A DNA stretch of 64,000 bases from Clostridiales bacterium CHKCI001 (GTDB lineage Bacteria > Bacillota > Clostridia > Lachnospirales > Lachnospiraceae), in contig FCNS01000008.1 of the NCBI GenBank assembly GCA_900045905.1, positions 1-64,000 on the forward strand, read 5' to 3'. This document shows, piece after piece, positions 26,294 through 35,004 of this stretch. Every line of letters begins with the position of its first letter. The stretch's first letter is position 1. The notes under the pieces are model-generated. The model did no database searches. It saw nothing but the letters and a program-made list of their open reading frames with translations, and was not told where the DNA came from. The translations under genes and the position numbers were made by a program.

Positions 26294-27199
26294 TTACTTT
26301 ACAATTCCAATTAATTGATTAATATCCTCACAATTATGTTGTTTCATATAAGTTTCAATTCCCTCTACCACTTCAATTGTCGCATATGGATTGTAAAAAT
26401 TAGCGGTTCCTATTGATACTGCCGTCGCACCAGCCAAAATAAATTCGATCGCATCTTCTGCCGTTGCAATTCCACCCATACCAATAATTGGTATAGATAC
26501 CGCATTCGCCACCTGATAAACCATTCGCAATGCAATTGGTTTCACTGCTGGACCCGATAGCCCTCCTGTTTTATTCGCAATTGCAAAACATTGGCGCTGA
26601 ATATCAATTTTCATCCCTGTCAATGTATTAATCAACGAAAGGACATCTGCTCCACCCGCCTCAGCAGCTTTGGCCATAACTGTAATATCTGTAACATTTG
26701 GACTCAATTTCATAATAATCGGCTGTTTTGCTTTTGCTTTTACTGCCTTCGTAATTGCTTCCACTGCCTTTGGATCTTGTCCAAAAGCGATACCTCCCTC
26801 TTTTACATTTGGGCAGGAAATATTAATTTCTAATAGATCTACTGGTTCATCTGCAAGGCGTTCTACCACTTCCAGATAATCTTCTGTACTTTTTCCACAT
26901 ACATTAACAATAATTTTTGTATCATATTGTTTTAAAAATGGAATATCTCTTTTTACAAATACATCAATGCCTGGATTTTGCAAACCAATTGCATTCAGCA
27001 TCCCCCCTGTTGTCTCAGCAATACGAGGCGTCGGATTACCTGGCCATGGTATATTGGCAACCCCCTTTGTTACAACCGCTCCAAGCTGATTTAAATCTAC
27101 AAATTCACTATATTCTGCACCAGATCCAAATGTACCCGAAGCAGTCATAACTGGATTCTTTAACTGAACTCCAGCCAGATTTACAGAAGTATTTAACAT
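26294..27199 (-). CDS. pyrD: Dihydroorotate dehydrogenase, class 1B catalytic subunit
   Basis: PyrDB oxidises dihydroorotate with FMN and passes electrons to PyrK and NAD. The 301-residue barrel protein has NPVMTASGTFGSGAEY, INISCPNVKEGGIAFGQ (catalytic Cys in NISCPN), PIIMKLSPNVTDI and PIIGMGGIATAEDAIEFI. The ATG overlaps the pyrK stop (TAATG), implying coupling and one-to-one production of the two subunits. Confidence 0.97.
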   Translation of the reverse strand: MLNTSVNLAGVQLKNPVMTASGTFGSGAEYSEFVDLNQLGAVVTKGVANIPWPGNPTPRIAETTGGMLNAIGLQNPGIDVFVKRDIPFLKQYDTKIIVNVCGKSTEDYLEVVERLADEPVDLLEINISCPNVKEGGIAFGQDPKAVEAITKAVKAKAKQPIIMKLSPNVTDITVMAKAAEAGGADVLSLINTLTGMKIDIQRQCFAIANKTGGLSGPAVKPIALRMVYQVANAVSIPIIGMGGIATAEDAIEFILAGATAVSIGTANFYNPYATIEVVEGIETYMKQHNCEDINQLIGIVK

Positions 27200-27960
27200 T
27201 ATAATTCAACCTCCTCTGCTGCAAACACTGGACCATCTTTACAGATTCTCTTATTGTGTACATGTGTATGTTCATCTACTTCTTTCGATTTACATACACA
27301 GGCCAGACATGCTCCAATTCCACATGCCATTTTCTCTTCCAGAGAAATATAGCACTCCATCTCATGTTCTTTCGCGTACTGCTTTAATGCACGCAGCATT
27401 GGAGTAGGGCCACATGCATAGATAATATCTGCTTCCAAATGATTTGCCATAATCGCATCAATGACATTTCCTTTTGTGCCAACGCTTCCATCCTCTGTGG
27501 CTACATAGACTGCTCCATACGGCTCAAACGCTTCTTTTAAAAACAACTGTGCATCTCGGTATCCAAGCACCATTTGTTTTTCACACTTTAATGATTTTGC
27601 CAACTGTAACATAGGAGGAATTCCAATTCCTCCGCCAATCAAGAATGCCTTTTTCTCTTTTAATGGGAACCCATTTCCAAGTGGTCCCATAATTTCAATC
27701 GAATCACCTGCTTGATAAGTAGAAAATTCCTTTGTTCCAGCACCAACAATACGATATACAATTCTAATCTGATCCGCTTCTACTTCACAAAGACTAATTG
27801 GACGAGGCAAAAGCTTTGCCCCATCTTTTGTATAAATGGAAACAAACTGACCACATACTGCTTCTTTTGCTATACGACTGGTCTGAATCCACATACTAAA
27901 AATATCCTCACTTAACTGTTCTTGGGAAAGAACAATTGCTGTTTCTTTATATTTCGCCAT
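27199..27960 (-). CDS. pyrK: Dihydroorotate dehydrogenase electron-transfer subunit
   Basis: PyrK carries FAD and a [2Fe-2S] cluster and links PyrDB to NAD. The 253-residue protein has the FAD motif RPISLCEVE, the NAD region KAFLIGGGIGIPPMLQLA, and the cluster-binding cysteines in MACGIGACLACVC followed by a distant ICKDGPVF. The start is ATG 27960. It lies between pyrF and pyrD. Confidence 0.97.
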   Translation of the reverse strand: MAKYKETAIVLSQEQLSEDIFSMWIQTSRIAKEAVCGQFVSIYTKDGAKLLPRPISLCEVEADQIRIVYRIVGAGTKEFSTYQAGDSIEIMGPLGNGFPLKEKKAFLIGGGIGIPPMLQLAKSLKCEKQMVLGYRDAQLFLKEAFEPYGAVYVATEDGSVGTKGNVIDAIMANHLEADIIYACGPTPMLRALKQYAKEHEMECYISLEEKMACGIGACLACVCKSKEVDEHTHVHNKRICKDGPVFAAEEVEL

Positions 27961-27972
27961 ATTTACCTCTTT

Positions 27973-28890
27973 TTAGAAAATACTTCTAATATCCTCAATC
28001 ATATCAATTACTGCTGCTCTGGAAGCATCTGCAAAATTTTGTGCTCCAAACTTTGCATATTTCTCTTGTTTATAAGCTGCAATAATACCACGGGATGAAT
28101 TCACAATTGCTCCAAGTCCATCTTCATTAAAATATGGACGCAGAGAATCTGCGGTTCCTCCCTGTGCACCATAACCAGGCACTAAAATATAAGTTTTAGG
28201 CATTACTTTACGAAGTACTTTTCCCATCTCTGGATAGGTTGCACCTACTACACAACCCACATAGCTATAAGATTCTCCCATATGTTCCATGCCCCACTGT
28301 GCTACTTTTTCTCCAACTAATTCATACAGAGGCTTTCCATTGATTAATTGATCCTGAAATTCTCCACTGGATGGGTTTGATGTCTTAACCAATACAAAAA
28401 TACCCTTCTTTTCTTCTTTACATACTTTAATAAATGGTTCAATTCCGTCAGAACCTAAATAAGGATTCACCGTCGCAAAGTCTTCGTCAAATCCAGCAAT
28501 CTTCTTACTTCCAACCTGAACTTTTCCAAGATGTCCAACTGCATATGCTGCGGAAGTAGAACCGATATCTCCTCTCTTTACATCACCAATCACAACCAAT
28601 CCTTTGCTTTTACAATAATCAACTGTTTTCTTATATGCAACCATTCCAGGAATGCCAAATTGTTCGTACATTGCGATCTGAGGTTTTACAGCTGGAATTA
28701 GATCCCAAGTTTTATCTACAATTTCCTTATTAAACTGCCAAATGGCTTCTGCGGCACCTTCCAGTGTTTCACCATACTCATTCAACGCCTTTTTTACAAT
28801 ATGATCTGGCACGTAGGAAAGCATTGGATCTAATCCTACTACAACTGGTGCATTCAGCTTTTTGATTTTACTTACTAATTGATTAATCAC
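27973..28890 (-). CDS. pyrF: Orotidine 5'-phosphate decarboxylase (type 2)
   Basis: PyrF gives UMP from OMP. At 305 residues it is the longer type 2 form, with VVVGLDPMLSYVP at the N-terminus, VIGDVKRGDIGSTSAAYA (catalytic Lys-Asp set) and VPGYGAQGGTADSLRPYF. It is first in the pyrFKDE operon, behind a strong promoter. The start is GTG 28890, ten bases after TTGGAGGAG. Confidence 0.96.
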   Translation of the reverse strand: MINQLVSKIKKLNAPVVVGLDPMLSYVPDHIVKKALNEYGETLEGAAEAIWQFNKEIVDKTWDLIPAVKPQIAMYEQFGIPGMVAYKKTVDYCKSKGLVVIGDVKRGDIGSTSAAYAVGHLGKVQVGSKKIAGFDEDFATVNPYLGSDGIEPFIKVCKEEKKGIFVLVKTSNPSSGEFQDQLINGKPLYELVGEKVAQWGMEHMGESYSYVGCVVGATYPEMGKVLRKVMPKTYILVPGYGAQGGTADSLRPYFNEDGLGAIVNSSRGIIAAYKQEKYAKFGAQNFADASRAAVIDMIEDIRSIF

Positions 28891-28975
28891 GAAAGCTCCT
28901 CCAATCTTCTTATTATTTCTAGTATTTCAATTAGGAAAACGTTTCAAAGCAGAAATTCCCTGCTTCGCTGGTTCG

Positions 28976-29005
28976 ATTATAGCATAACGAAGTACAACAA
29001 CGCAA
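28976..29005 (-). promoter_or_regulatory. Promoter of the pyrFKDE operon
   Basis: On the minus strand TTGCGT (29000-29005) and TATAAT (28976-28981) are 18 bp apart, with an extended -10 (TGCTATAAT). The leader of about 80 bases has only a small stem (AAGCAG/CTGCTT) and no PyrR-type antiterminator/terminator pair. Confidence 0.7.
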
Positions 29006-29063
29006 GTTTCTTAACATTCTTTTTCAATAAGTTTAAAGACATACTTCAAGCAAAAAAAAGTAC

Positions 29064-29092
29064 TTGACAAATGCCTAATCTGTCGCTATAAT
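29064..29092 (+). promoter_or_regulatory. Consensus promoter of tRNA-Gly
   Basis: A perfect TTGACA (29064-29069), 17 bp, then a perfect TATAAT (29087-29092), placed 22 bases before the tRNA. This is the strongest promoter match in the window. Confidence 0.9.
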
Positions 29093-29114
29093 AAACAACA
29101 TAGTTTTATTTTAC

Positions 29115-29186
29115 GCGCGAGTGGCTCAGTGGTGGAGTATCGCCTTGCCAAGGCGAGGGTCGCGGGTTCGAATCCCGTCTCGCGCT
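29115..29186 (+). tRNA. tRNA-Gly (anticodon GCC)
   Basis: The cloverleaf can be read directly. The acceptor stem GCGCGAG pairs with CTCGCGC, the D arm contains GGCTCAGTGGTGGAG, and the anticodon loop CTTGCCAAG carries GCC. The T arm is GCGGGTTCGAATCCCGT and the discriminator is U, as usual for bacterial tRNA-Gly. CCA is not encoded. Confidence 0.97.
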
Positions 29187-29205
29187 TTTTTTATTATCGC
29201 AATAG

Positions 29206-29238
29206 ATAAAAGGAATCTCTTGTGGAGGTTCCTTTTAT
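29206..29238. terminator. Bidirectional terminator after tRNA-Gly and the DUF218 gene
   Basis: ATAAAAGGAA and TTCCTTTTAT form a perfect 10-bp stem, ending with T runs on both strands. It overlaps the stop codon of the minus-strand gene at 29235. Confidence 0.75.
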
Positions 29239-29849
29239 TTATGCTTTCCCATAGACTGCTTAATATCTTCCCAGATCATCCACATCTGAATTCCACAGCG
29301 CTCCACCTCTCCAAAAACTTTCTGCGCTCCCTCATCAGTATCTAACCAATTTTCTTTCGTAATTCCCGTATCGACAGGATGAATCATCAACTTTACTTCA
29401 GGAAAGATCTGCTCATAATACATTTGACATCGTCTTGCATGGAAAGCATGGCAGCATATAATTGCTTTTCTTATAATAATTCCATTTTCTTCTAATCGCT
29501 TTTTTGAAAAAATCGCATTTTCATAAGTATAGGTAGCTTGATCTTCTTTTAAAATACAATCTCTCGGTACTCCATTTTTCATCAATACATCCATTAAAAA
29601 TTCCCATTCTGTCTTATAAGTTCCACAATACCGTTCCTGATTTATCACCACACCTCCAAAATGTCCTAAATTGATACTATATCTTCCTGAGGGAAGCATC
29701 CATTTTGCAAAGCCTTTTTGATAAAGTCTTGCTGCTTCTTCTGCCATTTGTGGAAATCCGTTACCAGGAATAAAAATAATATCGGCTGGTTCTAACTCAT
29801 CCTCTAAGAAAATAAAATTCTCAATATCCTGTAAATATCGCTTCTTCAT
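29235..29849 (-). CDS. YdcF/DUF218-family protein
   Basis: A 204-residue protein without signal peptide. The DUF218 pattern is visible: ADIIFIPGNGFPQMAEEAARLYQKG at the start, EDQATYTYENAIFSKKRL in the middle, and KAIICCHAFHARRCQMYYEQ late, which includes the conserved H-x-x-R. DUF218 proteins have a Rossmann-like fold and some bind S-adenosylmethionine; the substrate is unknown. The start is ATG 29849 behind GGAGG. Confidence 0.8.
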   Translation of the reverse strand: MKKRYLQDIENFIFLEDELEPADIIFIPGNGFPQMAEEAARLYQKGFAKWMLPSGRYSINLGHFGGVVINQERYCGTYKTEWEFLMDVLMKNGVPRDCILKEDQATYTYENAIFSKKRLEENGIIIRKAIICCHAFHARRCQMYYEQIFPEVKLMIHPVDTGITKENWLDTDEGAQKVFGEVERCGIQMWMIWEDIKQSMGKHK

Positions 29850-30016
29850 TTCCGCCTCCTTATCTCATTTTTTTGCTATTTCTCTTCTCTATCATACTAT
29901 CTTCTCACCCAAAAGTAAATCTACTGACTAAGTAAATCCTTAAGAATAAATAACATCGTATTTATTACCCACAAAAAATTTACTCGATTCGACCAGTGTC
30001 AATTTCTCTTTGCTAT

Positions 30017-30025
30017 CATATAGTA
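30017..30025 (+). promoter_or_regulatory. Possible mother-cell sigma factor -10 element before dpaA
   Basis: CATATAGTA fits the sigma-K -10 pattern CATA-NNN-TA, which would suit dipicolinate synthase, a late mother-cell product. I could not find a convincing -35 (AC) at the right distance, so this is only suggestive. Confidence 0.3.
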
Positions 30026-30063
30026 CAATAAGTGTGCTCACACTGGAAAGGTTTCGTACAAAA

Positions 30064-30885
30064 ATGAATTATTTTGATTTTGCGATTATCGGAGGAGATC
30101 AAAGGCAACATTATTTACACAAGCTGCTTCTAGAACATAATTACTCTGTAATTTGTTATGGAATCAAACCTTGTACAGCAACCATTGCTTCCTCTTTAGA
30201 AGAGACGTTGCAATCTTCTCAAACACTGATTGCCCCAATCCCATTTTCCAAAGATGGAACTTCTTTAACACAATCTCCAGGAGAAAATCCTGTTTTTATT
30301 TATAAATTAATGGAACTTCTCAATTCAAAGCATACAATAATAGCAGGTAATATTCCTTCTAATATTACTTCTTGCTGTCACTGTATTGATTTAATGAAAC
30401 AAGAGAAGTTCATTACTGCAAATAGTATCGCAACCGCTGAGGCTGCCGCTGCAATTGCAATCTTACATTTCCCTGATAATTTACAGGGATGCCCATGTCT
30501 TATTACAGGTTATGGACATTGTGCTAAGGCACTCGCCCGATGTCTTTATCAGTTAAATGCAACGGTTACGATTGCTGCTCGTTCTTCTTATGCTCGAAAA
30601 GAAGCGAAGTTAAATGGATTTCATGTCATTGATTTACTTGATTTGAAATCTCATCTTGCTTCTTTTTCGATTCTATTTAACACAATTCCAGCCCCTGTCT
30701 TCTCCAAAGATATGGTGATGGAATGTCAGTTTTCTACTCTTTATTTAGAACTTGCCTCCACGCCTGGAGGTCTTGCCGATCCTTCTTGTGCAAAGGAGAG
30801 ACTTTCTATTATATCTTGTCCAGGTCTTCCTGGACGTTTTGCTCCTTTCGCTTCTGCAAAAGCTATTTTGAACTGTTTAATATAG
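30064..30885 (+). CDS. dpaA: Dipicolinate synthase subunit A
   Basis: DpaA (SpoVFA) with DpaB converts dihydroxytetrahydrodipicolinate to dipicolinic acid, the spore-core chelator, in the mother cell. The 273-residue protein begins MNYFDFAIIGGDQRQHYL (nucleotide-binding GGD-x-R-Q, typical of SpoVFA) and has a second Rossmann motif, CLITGYGHCAKALARCL, plus LASTPGGLADPSCA. The start was set at ATG 30064 because family members begin just before IGGDxRQ. The ribosome site is weak (AAAGG, 13 bases away), so a TTG at 30010 is possible. It is followed 14 bp later by dpaB. Confidence 0.92.
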   Translation: MNYFDFAIIGGDQRQHYLHKLLLEHNYSVICYGIKPCTATIASSLEETLQSSQTLIAPIPFSKDGTSLTQSPGENPVFIYKLMELLNSKHTIIAGNIPSNITSCCHCIDLMKQEKFITANSIATAEAAAAIAILHFPDNLQGCPCLITGYGHCAKALARCLYQLNATVTIAARSSYARKEAKLNGFHVIDLLDLKSHLASFSILFNTIPAPVFSKDMVMECQFSTLYLELASTPGGLADPSCAKERLSIISCPGLPGRFAPFASAKAILNCLI

Positions 30886-30899
30886 AAAGGAATGATCCT

Positions 30900-31490
30900 A
30901 TGATCTTAAAAAATAAAAAAATTGGCGTTGCCATTACGGGATCGTTTTGTACGTTTTCCCAGCTATTTCCTCAACTGGAAGCACTTGTTCATGAGGGTGC
31001 AATCATTCAAACAATCTGCTCTGACTCTGCTCAGACAATTGATTGCCGTTTTGGAAATCATGACGATTTTCTTCAAAAAATAGAAGCCATTACGGGTAGT
31101 CCTCCTATCCGGACAATTCCGCAGGCTGAACCAATCGGGCCAAAAAAATTGCTGGATGCATTACTCATATTTCCATGTACTGGAAATACCATTGCCAAAT
31201 TAGCAAATGGAATTACCGACAGCCCTGTTTTAATGGCCGCTAAAGCTCATTTACGGAATGAACGCCCACTCATTATTTCTATTTCTACGAACGATGCTCT
31301 TAGCATGAATCTGAAAAACATTGGAGTTCTTATGAATACAAAGTACATTTATTTTGTACCATTCGGACAGGATGATCCTGAAAAGAAAACACATTCTATG
31401 GTCGCTCATACTGATCGTATTATTCCAACAATTGAAGCTGCATTGGACGGAGTCCAATACCAGCCAGTATTAATTAGTCCCAAAAGATAA
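30900..31490 (+). CDS. dpaB: Dipicolinate synthase subunit B
   Basis: DpaB (SpoVFB) is the flavoprotein partner of DpaA. The 196-residue protein has KKIGVAITGSFCTFSQLFPQLEAL, LLIFPCTGNTIAKLANGITDSPVLMAAKAHLRN and NTKYIYFVPFGQDDP, the HFCD-flavoprotein pattern of SpoVFB. The start is ATG 30900, eight bases after AAAGGA; any longer reading would lie inside dpaA. asnB follows after 41 bp. Confidence 0.95.
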   Translation: MILKNKKIGVAITGSFCTFSQLFPQLEALVHEGAIIQTICSDSAQTIDCRFGNHDDFLQKIEAITGSPPIRTIPQAEPIGPKKLLDALLIFPCTGNTIAKLANGITDSPVLMAAKAHLRNERPLIISISTNDALSMNLKNIGVLMNTKYIYFVPFGQDDPEKKTHSMVAHTDRIIPTIEAALDGVQYQPVLISPKR

Positions 31491-31531
31491 CTTCATTTTT
31501 ATTAATCTCATTTAGAAAGGTAGGAGTTTAT

Positions 31532-33385
31532 ATGTGTGGAATCGCTGGATTTTGCAATCCTTATCAGAATTTAGAAACAGAATCATTTAAATGGAGTTCA
31601 ACACTTGAACGGATGAATCATATACAAAAGCATCGTGGACCAAATGATGATGGGATTTTATTAAAGAAACACTGTGGTTTAGCGCAGGTTCGACTTTCTA
31701 TTATTGACTTAAAAACAGGTCATCAGCCTATGACTCGTACTTGGCAGGGCAAAACTTGTTCCATTGCATACAATGGCGAAATTTATAATATGCACTCTTT
31801 AAAAAAAGACTTAGAATTGCAAGGATTTTCTTTTCAAACCACCAGCGATACCGAAGTTATACTTGCAGGATACCTTATATATGGTACTTCCTTTTTTCCA
31901 AAATTAAACGGAATTTTTGCCTTCGCAATATGGGATTGTTTGAATGAAACATTAATTCTTTGTCGAGATGCACTGGGTGTAAAACCTTTATTTTTTACTC
32001 TTAGAGAAAATTTTTTGATTTTTTCCTCTGAAATAAAAGGGATTTTTGAATTTCCAGGAATATTCCCTGAACTTGATTCACAAAGTTTATGTGAGATTTT
32101 TGCACTCGGTCCTGCTAAAACAAGTGGAAGCGGAGTATTTCGAAATATTTTAGAGTTAAAACCAGGTCATTATATCCGTTGGGGATACGATGGATGGCGA
32201 CAAGAAGCATGGTGGAAACTAGAGAGTCATCCTCATACGGATTCCACAGATCAAACAGTAGAAAAAACAAGAGAACTGCTGCTGTCTGCTATAAAAGGGC
32301 AAATGTTGTCCGATATTCCAATCAGCACCTTTTTATCAGGCGGTGTAGACAGCAGCCTTGTTACAGCAATATGTAGTAAAGAATTAGAAAAAAAAGGAAA
32401 ACAATTGAATACGTTTTCTTTCGATTTTGAAGGAAATAATCAATATTTTCAATCGAATGATTTTCAACCAACGCAAGATCGACATTGGGTTGATATTATG
32501 GTAAATCAATTTCATACAAACCATCATTATTTAGAATGCAACAATCAATCTATGGCTGACTTTCTCTATCAAGCAGTGGATGCCAGAGATTTACCTTGCA
32601 TGGCAGATGTTGAATCTTCTATGCTTTACTTTTGTTCACTTGTAAAAGATTATAACCAAGTGACTTTAACAGGAGAATGTGCAGATGAAATTTTTGGTGG
32701 GTATCCATGGTTTCATAAAAAGGAAGCATTTGAACAGGATACTTTCCCATGGTCCCCTTCGATGGAACCTCGAAAAGCATTATTAAACGATGAGATTCTT
32801 TATTTGCTTCCACTCGACGAATACGCAAAAGATGCCTATCTCAATACCATTCATGAAACTCCAAAACTGGAAGGAGAATCCAAAACTGAGGCAAGACGCC
32901 GTGAGATCAATTATCTGAATCTTCGTTGGTTTATGCAAACATTATTGGACCGCATGGATCGCACCAGTATGCATTGTGGACTAGAAGCACGTGTTCCATT
33001 TGCTGATCCAAGAATTGTTCAATATCTTTGGAACGTTCCATGGGAATTGAAATGCCTAGACAACCAAGCAAAAGGACTATTGCGTAGAGCAGGTAAAGGA
33101 ATTCTCCCAGATGAAGTATTATACAGAAGAAAAAATCCATATCCGAAAACATACAATCCTGGATATGAAACGTTAATTAGCCAACGTCTTTATGAAATTT
33201 TAGATGATACTTCCTCTCCAATTCATCAATTAATTGATGCCAAAAAAGTTCGTCAATTTTTAAAAACAGAGAGTGATTATGGAAAACCTTGGTATGGCCA
33301 GCTTATGGCAGGTCCACAGATGACTGCCTATTTGCTGCAAATTAATTATTGGTTAAAAACTTATCGTATTCGTATCAAACTATAA
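31532..33385 (+). CDS. asnB: Asparagine synthase (glutamine-hydrolysing)
   Basis: AsnB hydrolyses glutamine and uses the ammonia to amidate aspartate through an AMP intermediate. The 617-residue protein has the N-terminal nucleophile MCGIAGF (Cys2 after Met removal), YNGEIYNMHSL, SRDALG-type RDALGVKPL, the PPi-loop FLSGGVDSSL near residue 270, and GECADEIFGGYPWF. The length is typical. It follows dpaB by 41 bp and could be cotranscribed with the spore genes; a spore-specific asparagine synthase is known in Bacillus (AsnO), so this may be the equivalent. Confidence 0.95.
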   Translation: MCGIAGFCNPYQNLETESFKWSSTLERMNHIQKHRGPNDDGILLKKHCGLAQVRLSIIDLKTGHQPMTRTWQGKTCSIAYNGEIYNMHSLKKDLELQGFSFQTTSDTEVILAGYLIYGTSFFPKLNGIFAFAIWDCLNETLILCRDALGVKPLFFTLRENFLIFSSEIKGIFEFPGIFPELDSQSLCEIFALGPAKTSGSGVFRNILELKPGHYIRWGYDGWRQEAWWKLESHPHTDSTDQTVEKTRELLLSAIKGQMLSDIPISTFLSGGVDSSLVTAICSKELEKKGKQLNTFSFDFEGNNQYFQSNDFQPTQDRHWVDIMVNQFHTNHHYLECNNQSMADFLYQAVDARDLPCMADVESSMLYFCSLVKDYNQVTLTGECADEIFGGYPWFHKKEAFEQDTFPWSPSMEPRKALLNDEILYLLPLDEYAKDAYLNTIHETPKLEGESKTEARRREINYLNLRWFMQTLLDRMDRTSMHCGLEARVPFADPRIVQYLWNVPWELKCLDNQAKGLLRRAGKGILPDEVLYRRKNPYPKTYNPGYETLISQRLYEILDDTSSPIHQLIDAKKVRQFLKTESDYGKPWYGQLMAGPQMTAYLLQINYWLKTYRIRIKL

Positions 33386-33405
33386 TTGCTAAGCAACTAT
33401 AATTT

Positions 33406-33453
33406 GCTGTATGCAAGTAAATCTCCTCTTATCAAGACTTACTTGCATACAGC
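33406..33453. repeat. Perfect 15-bp inverted repeat after asnB
   Basis: GCTGTATGCAAGTAA (33406-33420) and its exact complement (33439-33453) enclose an 18-base loop. No T run follows on either strand. It lies between the convergent asnB and holin genes, 20 bases past the asnB stop, and may act as a transcript-end or protective structure. Confidence 0.55.
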
Positions 33454-33504
33454 TGTGTGTTAGAAACTGATTGTATACCATCCTTTTTACCCCAATTTTG
33501 AAAT

Positions 33505-33777
33505 TTATCCTTTTGTCTGCTTTGCCTGTTTTCCAATTTGATGAATCCCTGTTGCTGAAAGCCCTGACGCAATTCCAACCGCCATCGCATTAATAATATC
33601 CTGTGCTGGGAAATCCTTTATTAGAAACATCCCTGCGATTCCAAGTAACGCACCTGTTACACTCATAACAATTGGAATACAATCCTCACAAATTTTTGGG
33701 AAACATTTCACTAACATTCCAATCGTATAACAAATCGTTGTAATTGCAAATACTGTATTTGTTCCAGAAAAATCCAT
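33505..33777 (-). CDS. Phage holin-like membrane protein (holin_5_2-type)
   Basis: A 90-residue protein with three hydrophobic segments. MDFSGTNTVFAITTICYTIGMLVK, then VTGALLGIAGMFLIKDFPAQDIINAMAVGIASGLSATGIHQI, is the typical pattern of the clostridial holin family. No endolysin, portal or other phage gene is near. It is either a prophage leftover or a domesticated holin. The start is ATG 33777 behind GGAGGGG. Confidence 0.75.
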   Translation of the reverse strand: MDFSGTNTVFAITTICYTIGMLVKCFPKICEDCIPIVMSVTGALLGIAGMFLIKDFPAQDIINAMAVGIASGLSATGIHQIGKQAKQTKG

Positions 33778-33885
33778 GTCTGCCCCTCCATTTTCTTCTT
33801 TCAATACTGATAATTCATCAACTTCTTACTACAATTATATGAAAATGCTTCGATTCTTGTGAGGAACAACAACTTCGCATATCTG

Positions 33886-33993
33886 TCAATTGGTTTTTAT
33901 TTGCGTTGCTATTTGTTCCTTCGATTCTGGATTTACATGTACCATACAGTGCTTTACATCTGGAAAGTTTTTCTCAATTCTTTTCTGTTTCAT
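33886..33993 (-). pseudogene. Possible C-terminal remnant of a cation diffusion facilitator
   Basis: The 35-residue reading MKQKRIEKNFPDVKHCMVHV-NPESKEQ... resembles the last segment of CDF metal transporters, where the dimerisation domain usually contains IEKxFPxVxHCxVHVNP (recalled). The membrane part is absent, and an R1 repeat starts about 35 bases upstream. The rest of 33778-34246 has no gene. Alternatively it is a real tiny protein. Confidence 0.35.
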
Positions 33994-34028
33994 ACAAAAA
34001 CCTTTTTTTGTTTCATTTTTTATACACC

Positions 34029-34106
34029 AAAAGAAACCTCTACTGGATGTCTTTTGCATATCACGATAAAAAAACACCTATGGAACATCTACTGTCCCAC
34101 AGGTGT
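34029..34106 (+). repeat. Intergenic 3'-end repeat R1, copy B
   Basis: AAAGAAACCTC...GGATGTCTTTTGCATATCACGATAA (34030-34068) is followed by a hairpin with arms ACACCT (34074-34079) and AGGTGT (34101-34106), extended by TGG/CCA. It lies between the holin and phosphatase genes. Confidence 0.75.
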
Positions 34107-34246
34107 ATTCCTGCTGCTATACGCCCGACTACACAACTTTTATTGTTGTGTGATCAGTTTGTAGTGTAAATTATATTATGCAGTACAAAGAGATTGGTAC
34201 ATATTGTACAATACTATTTTTTATCTATTTAGTAAAACAACGACAG

Positions 34247-34972
34247 TTAACTTAAAAAATTTTTTTGAAGCAATTCCAATGATTCCATCGTAAACCCTGA
34301 TTCCATTAGTTTCTGATATATATGTTTCTCTCTAAAATAGTCTAGCAACATTCTCATACGAATTGCTGGAGACTCCAATAGTACAGGATCAATTGTCTTC
34401 ATCAAATCTTTCATTACAGGATTTTCTCTATTATAAATTTCTGATACCACATAATCTGCTATAATATCAGCATCTGATACTTGACAAAGCCAAAGCAACA
34501 GTGCAGCAATAATGCCTGTCCGATCTTTTCCGGCAGTACAATGAATTAAAACTGCCCCTTCTTGTATTTTATGAGAAAGCTGATTTAATAATTTTGCAAT
34601 TGTATCTAGATTTTCTTCTATCATTGTAACATATCCATCTTCCATGCTCTTTCTCATACCACTTTGAGATAATAATTCTACATTCTTTAAATCAATATCT
34701 TCTTTTTGTAAAGGAATACGATAGGTACGAATCCCATATTTTTCAGAATGATAATCCATTAAATTAGTCTCACTTGGAGACCGCAAGTCAAAGATTGTAC
34801 TAATTCCATTCTCTTTTAATAGATTCCATTCTCCCTCATTTAGCTGACTTAATCCATCTCCTCGATAAAATACATGATATTTGGTCATCATACCATTTTT
34901 TGCTGCATATCCCCCTAGATCTCTTATATTATATGCATGTTTTAATGGTAATCTTTTCCAGCAACTTTCCAT
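34247..34972 (-). CDS. Tyrosine/serine phosphatase (LptpB/PtpB-like)
   Basis: A 241-residue cytoplasmic protein. The N-terminus NIRDLGGYAAKNGMMTKYHVFYRGDGLSQL is typical of the Y_phosphatase3 family, and VLIHCTAGKDRTGIIAALLL holds the CX5R catalytic loop with the K-D variant of lipid and tyrosine phosphatases. Length and layout match bacterial PtpB-like enzymes, whose targets are phosphoproteins or phosphoinositides. The start is ATG 34972 behind TGGGAAAG; a TTG at 34993 is possible. It lies 32 bp after tcdA on the same strand. Confidence 0.85.
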   Translation of the reverse strand: MESCWKRLPLKHAYNIRDLGGYAAKNGMMTKYHVFYRGDGLSQLNEGEWNLLKENGISTIFDLRSPSETNLMDYHSEKYGIRTYRIPLQKEDIDLKNVELLSQSGMRKSMEDGYVTMIEENLDTIAKLLNQLSHKIQEGAVLIHCTAGKDRTGIIAALLLWLCQVSDADIIADYVVSEIYNRENPVMKDLMKTIDPVLLESPAIRMRMLLDYFREKHIYQKLMESGFTMESLELLQKNFLS

Positions 34973-35004
34973 AATCTTTCCCAAGCCTTTCAATATTTCT
35001 ATAA

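Noticed and set aside
28891-28975. PyrR attenuator before pyrF
   Set aside because: Only one small stem is present and no terminator with T run, so PyrR-type attenuation is not supported.
33505-33777. Prophage
   Set aside because: A single holin-like gene with no integrase, lysin or structural genes nearby.
33859-34169. Overlapping plus-strand frames of 87 and 101 residues
   Set aside because: No ribosome site, no recognisable motif, and they run through an R1 repeat hairpin.
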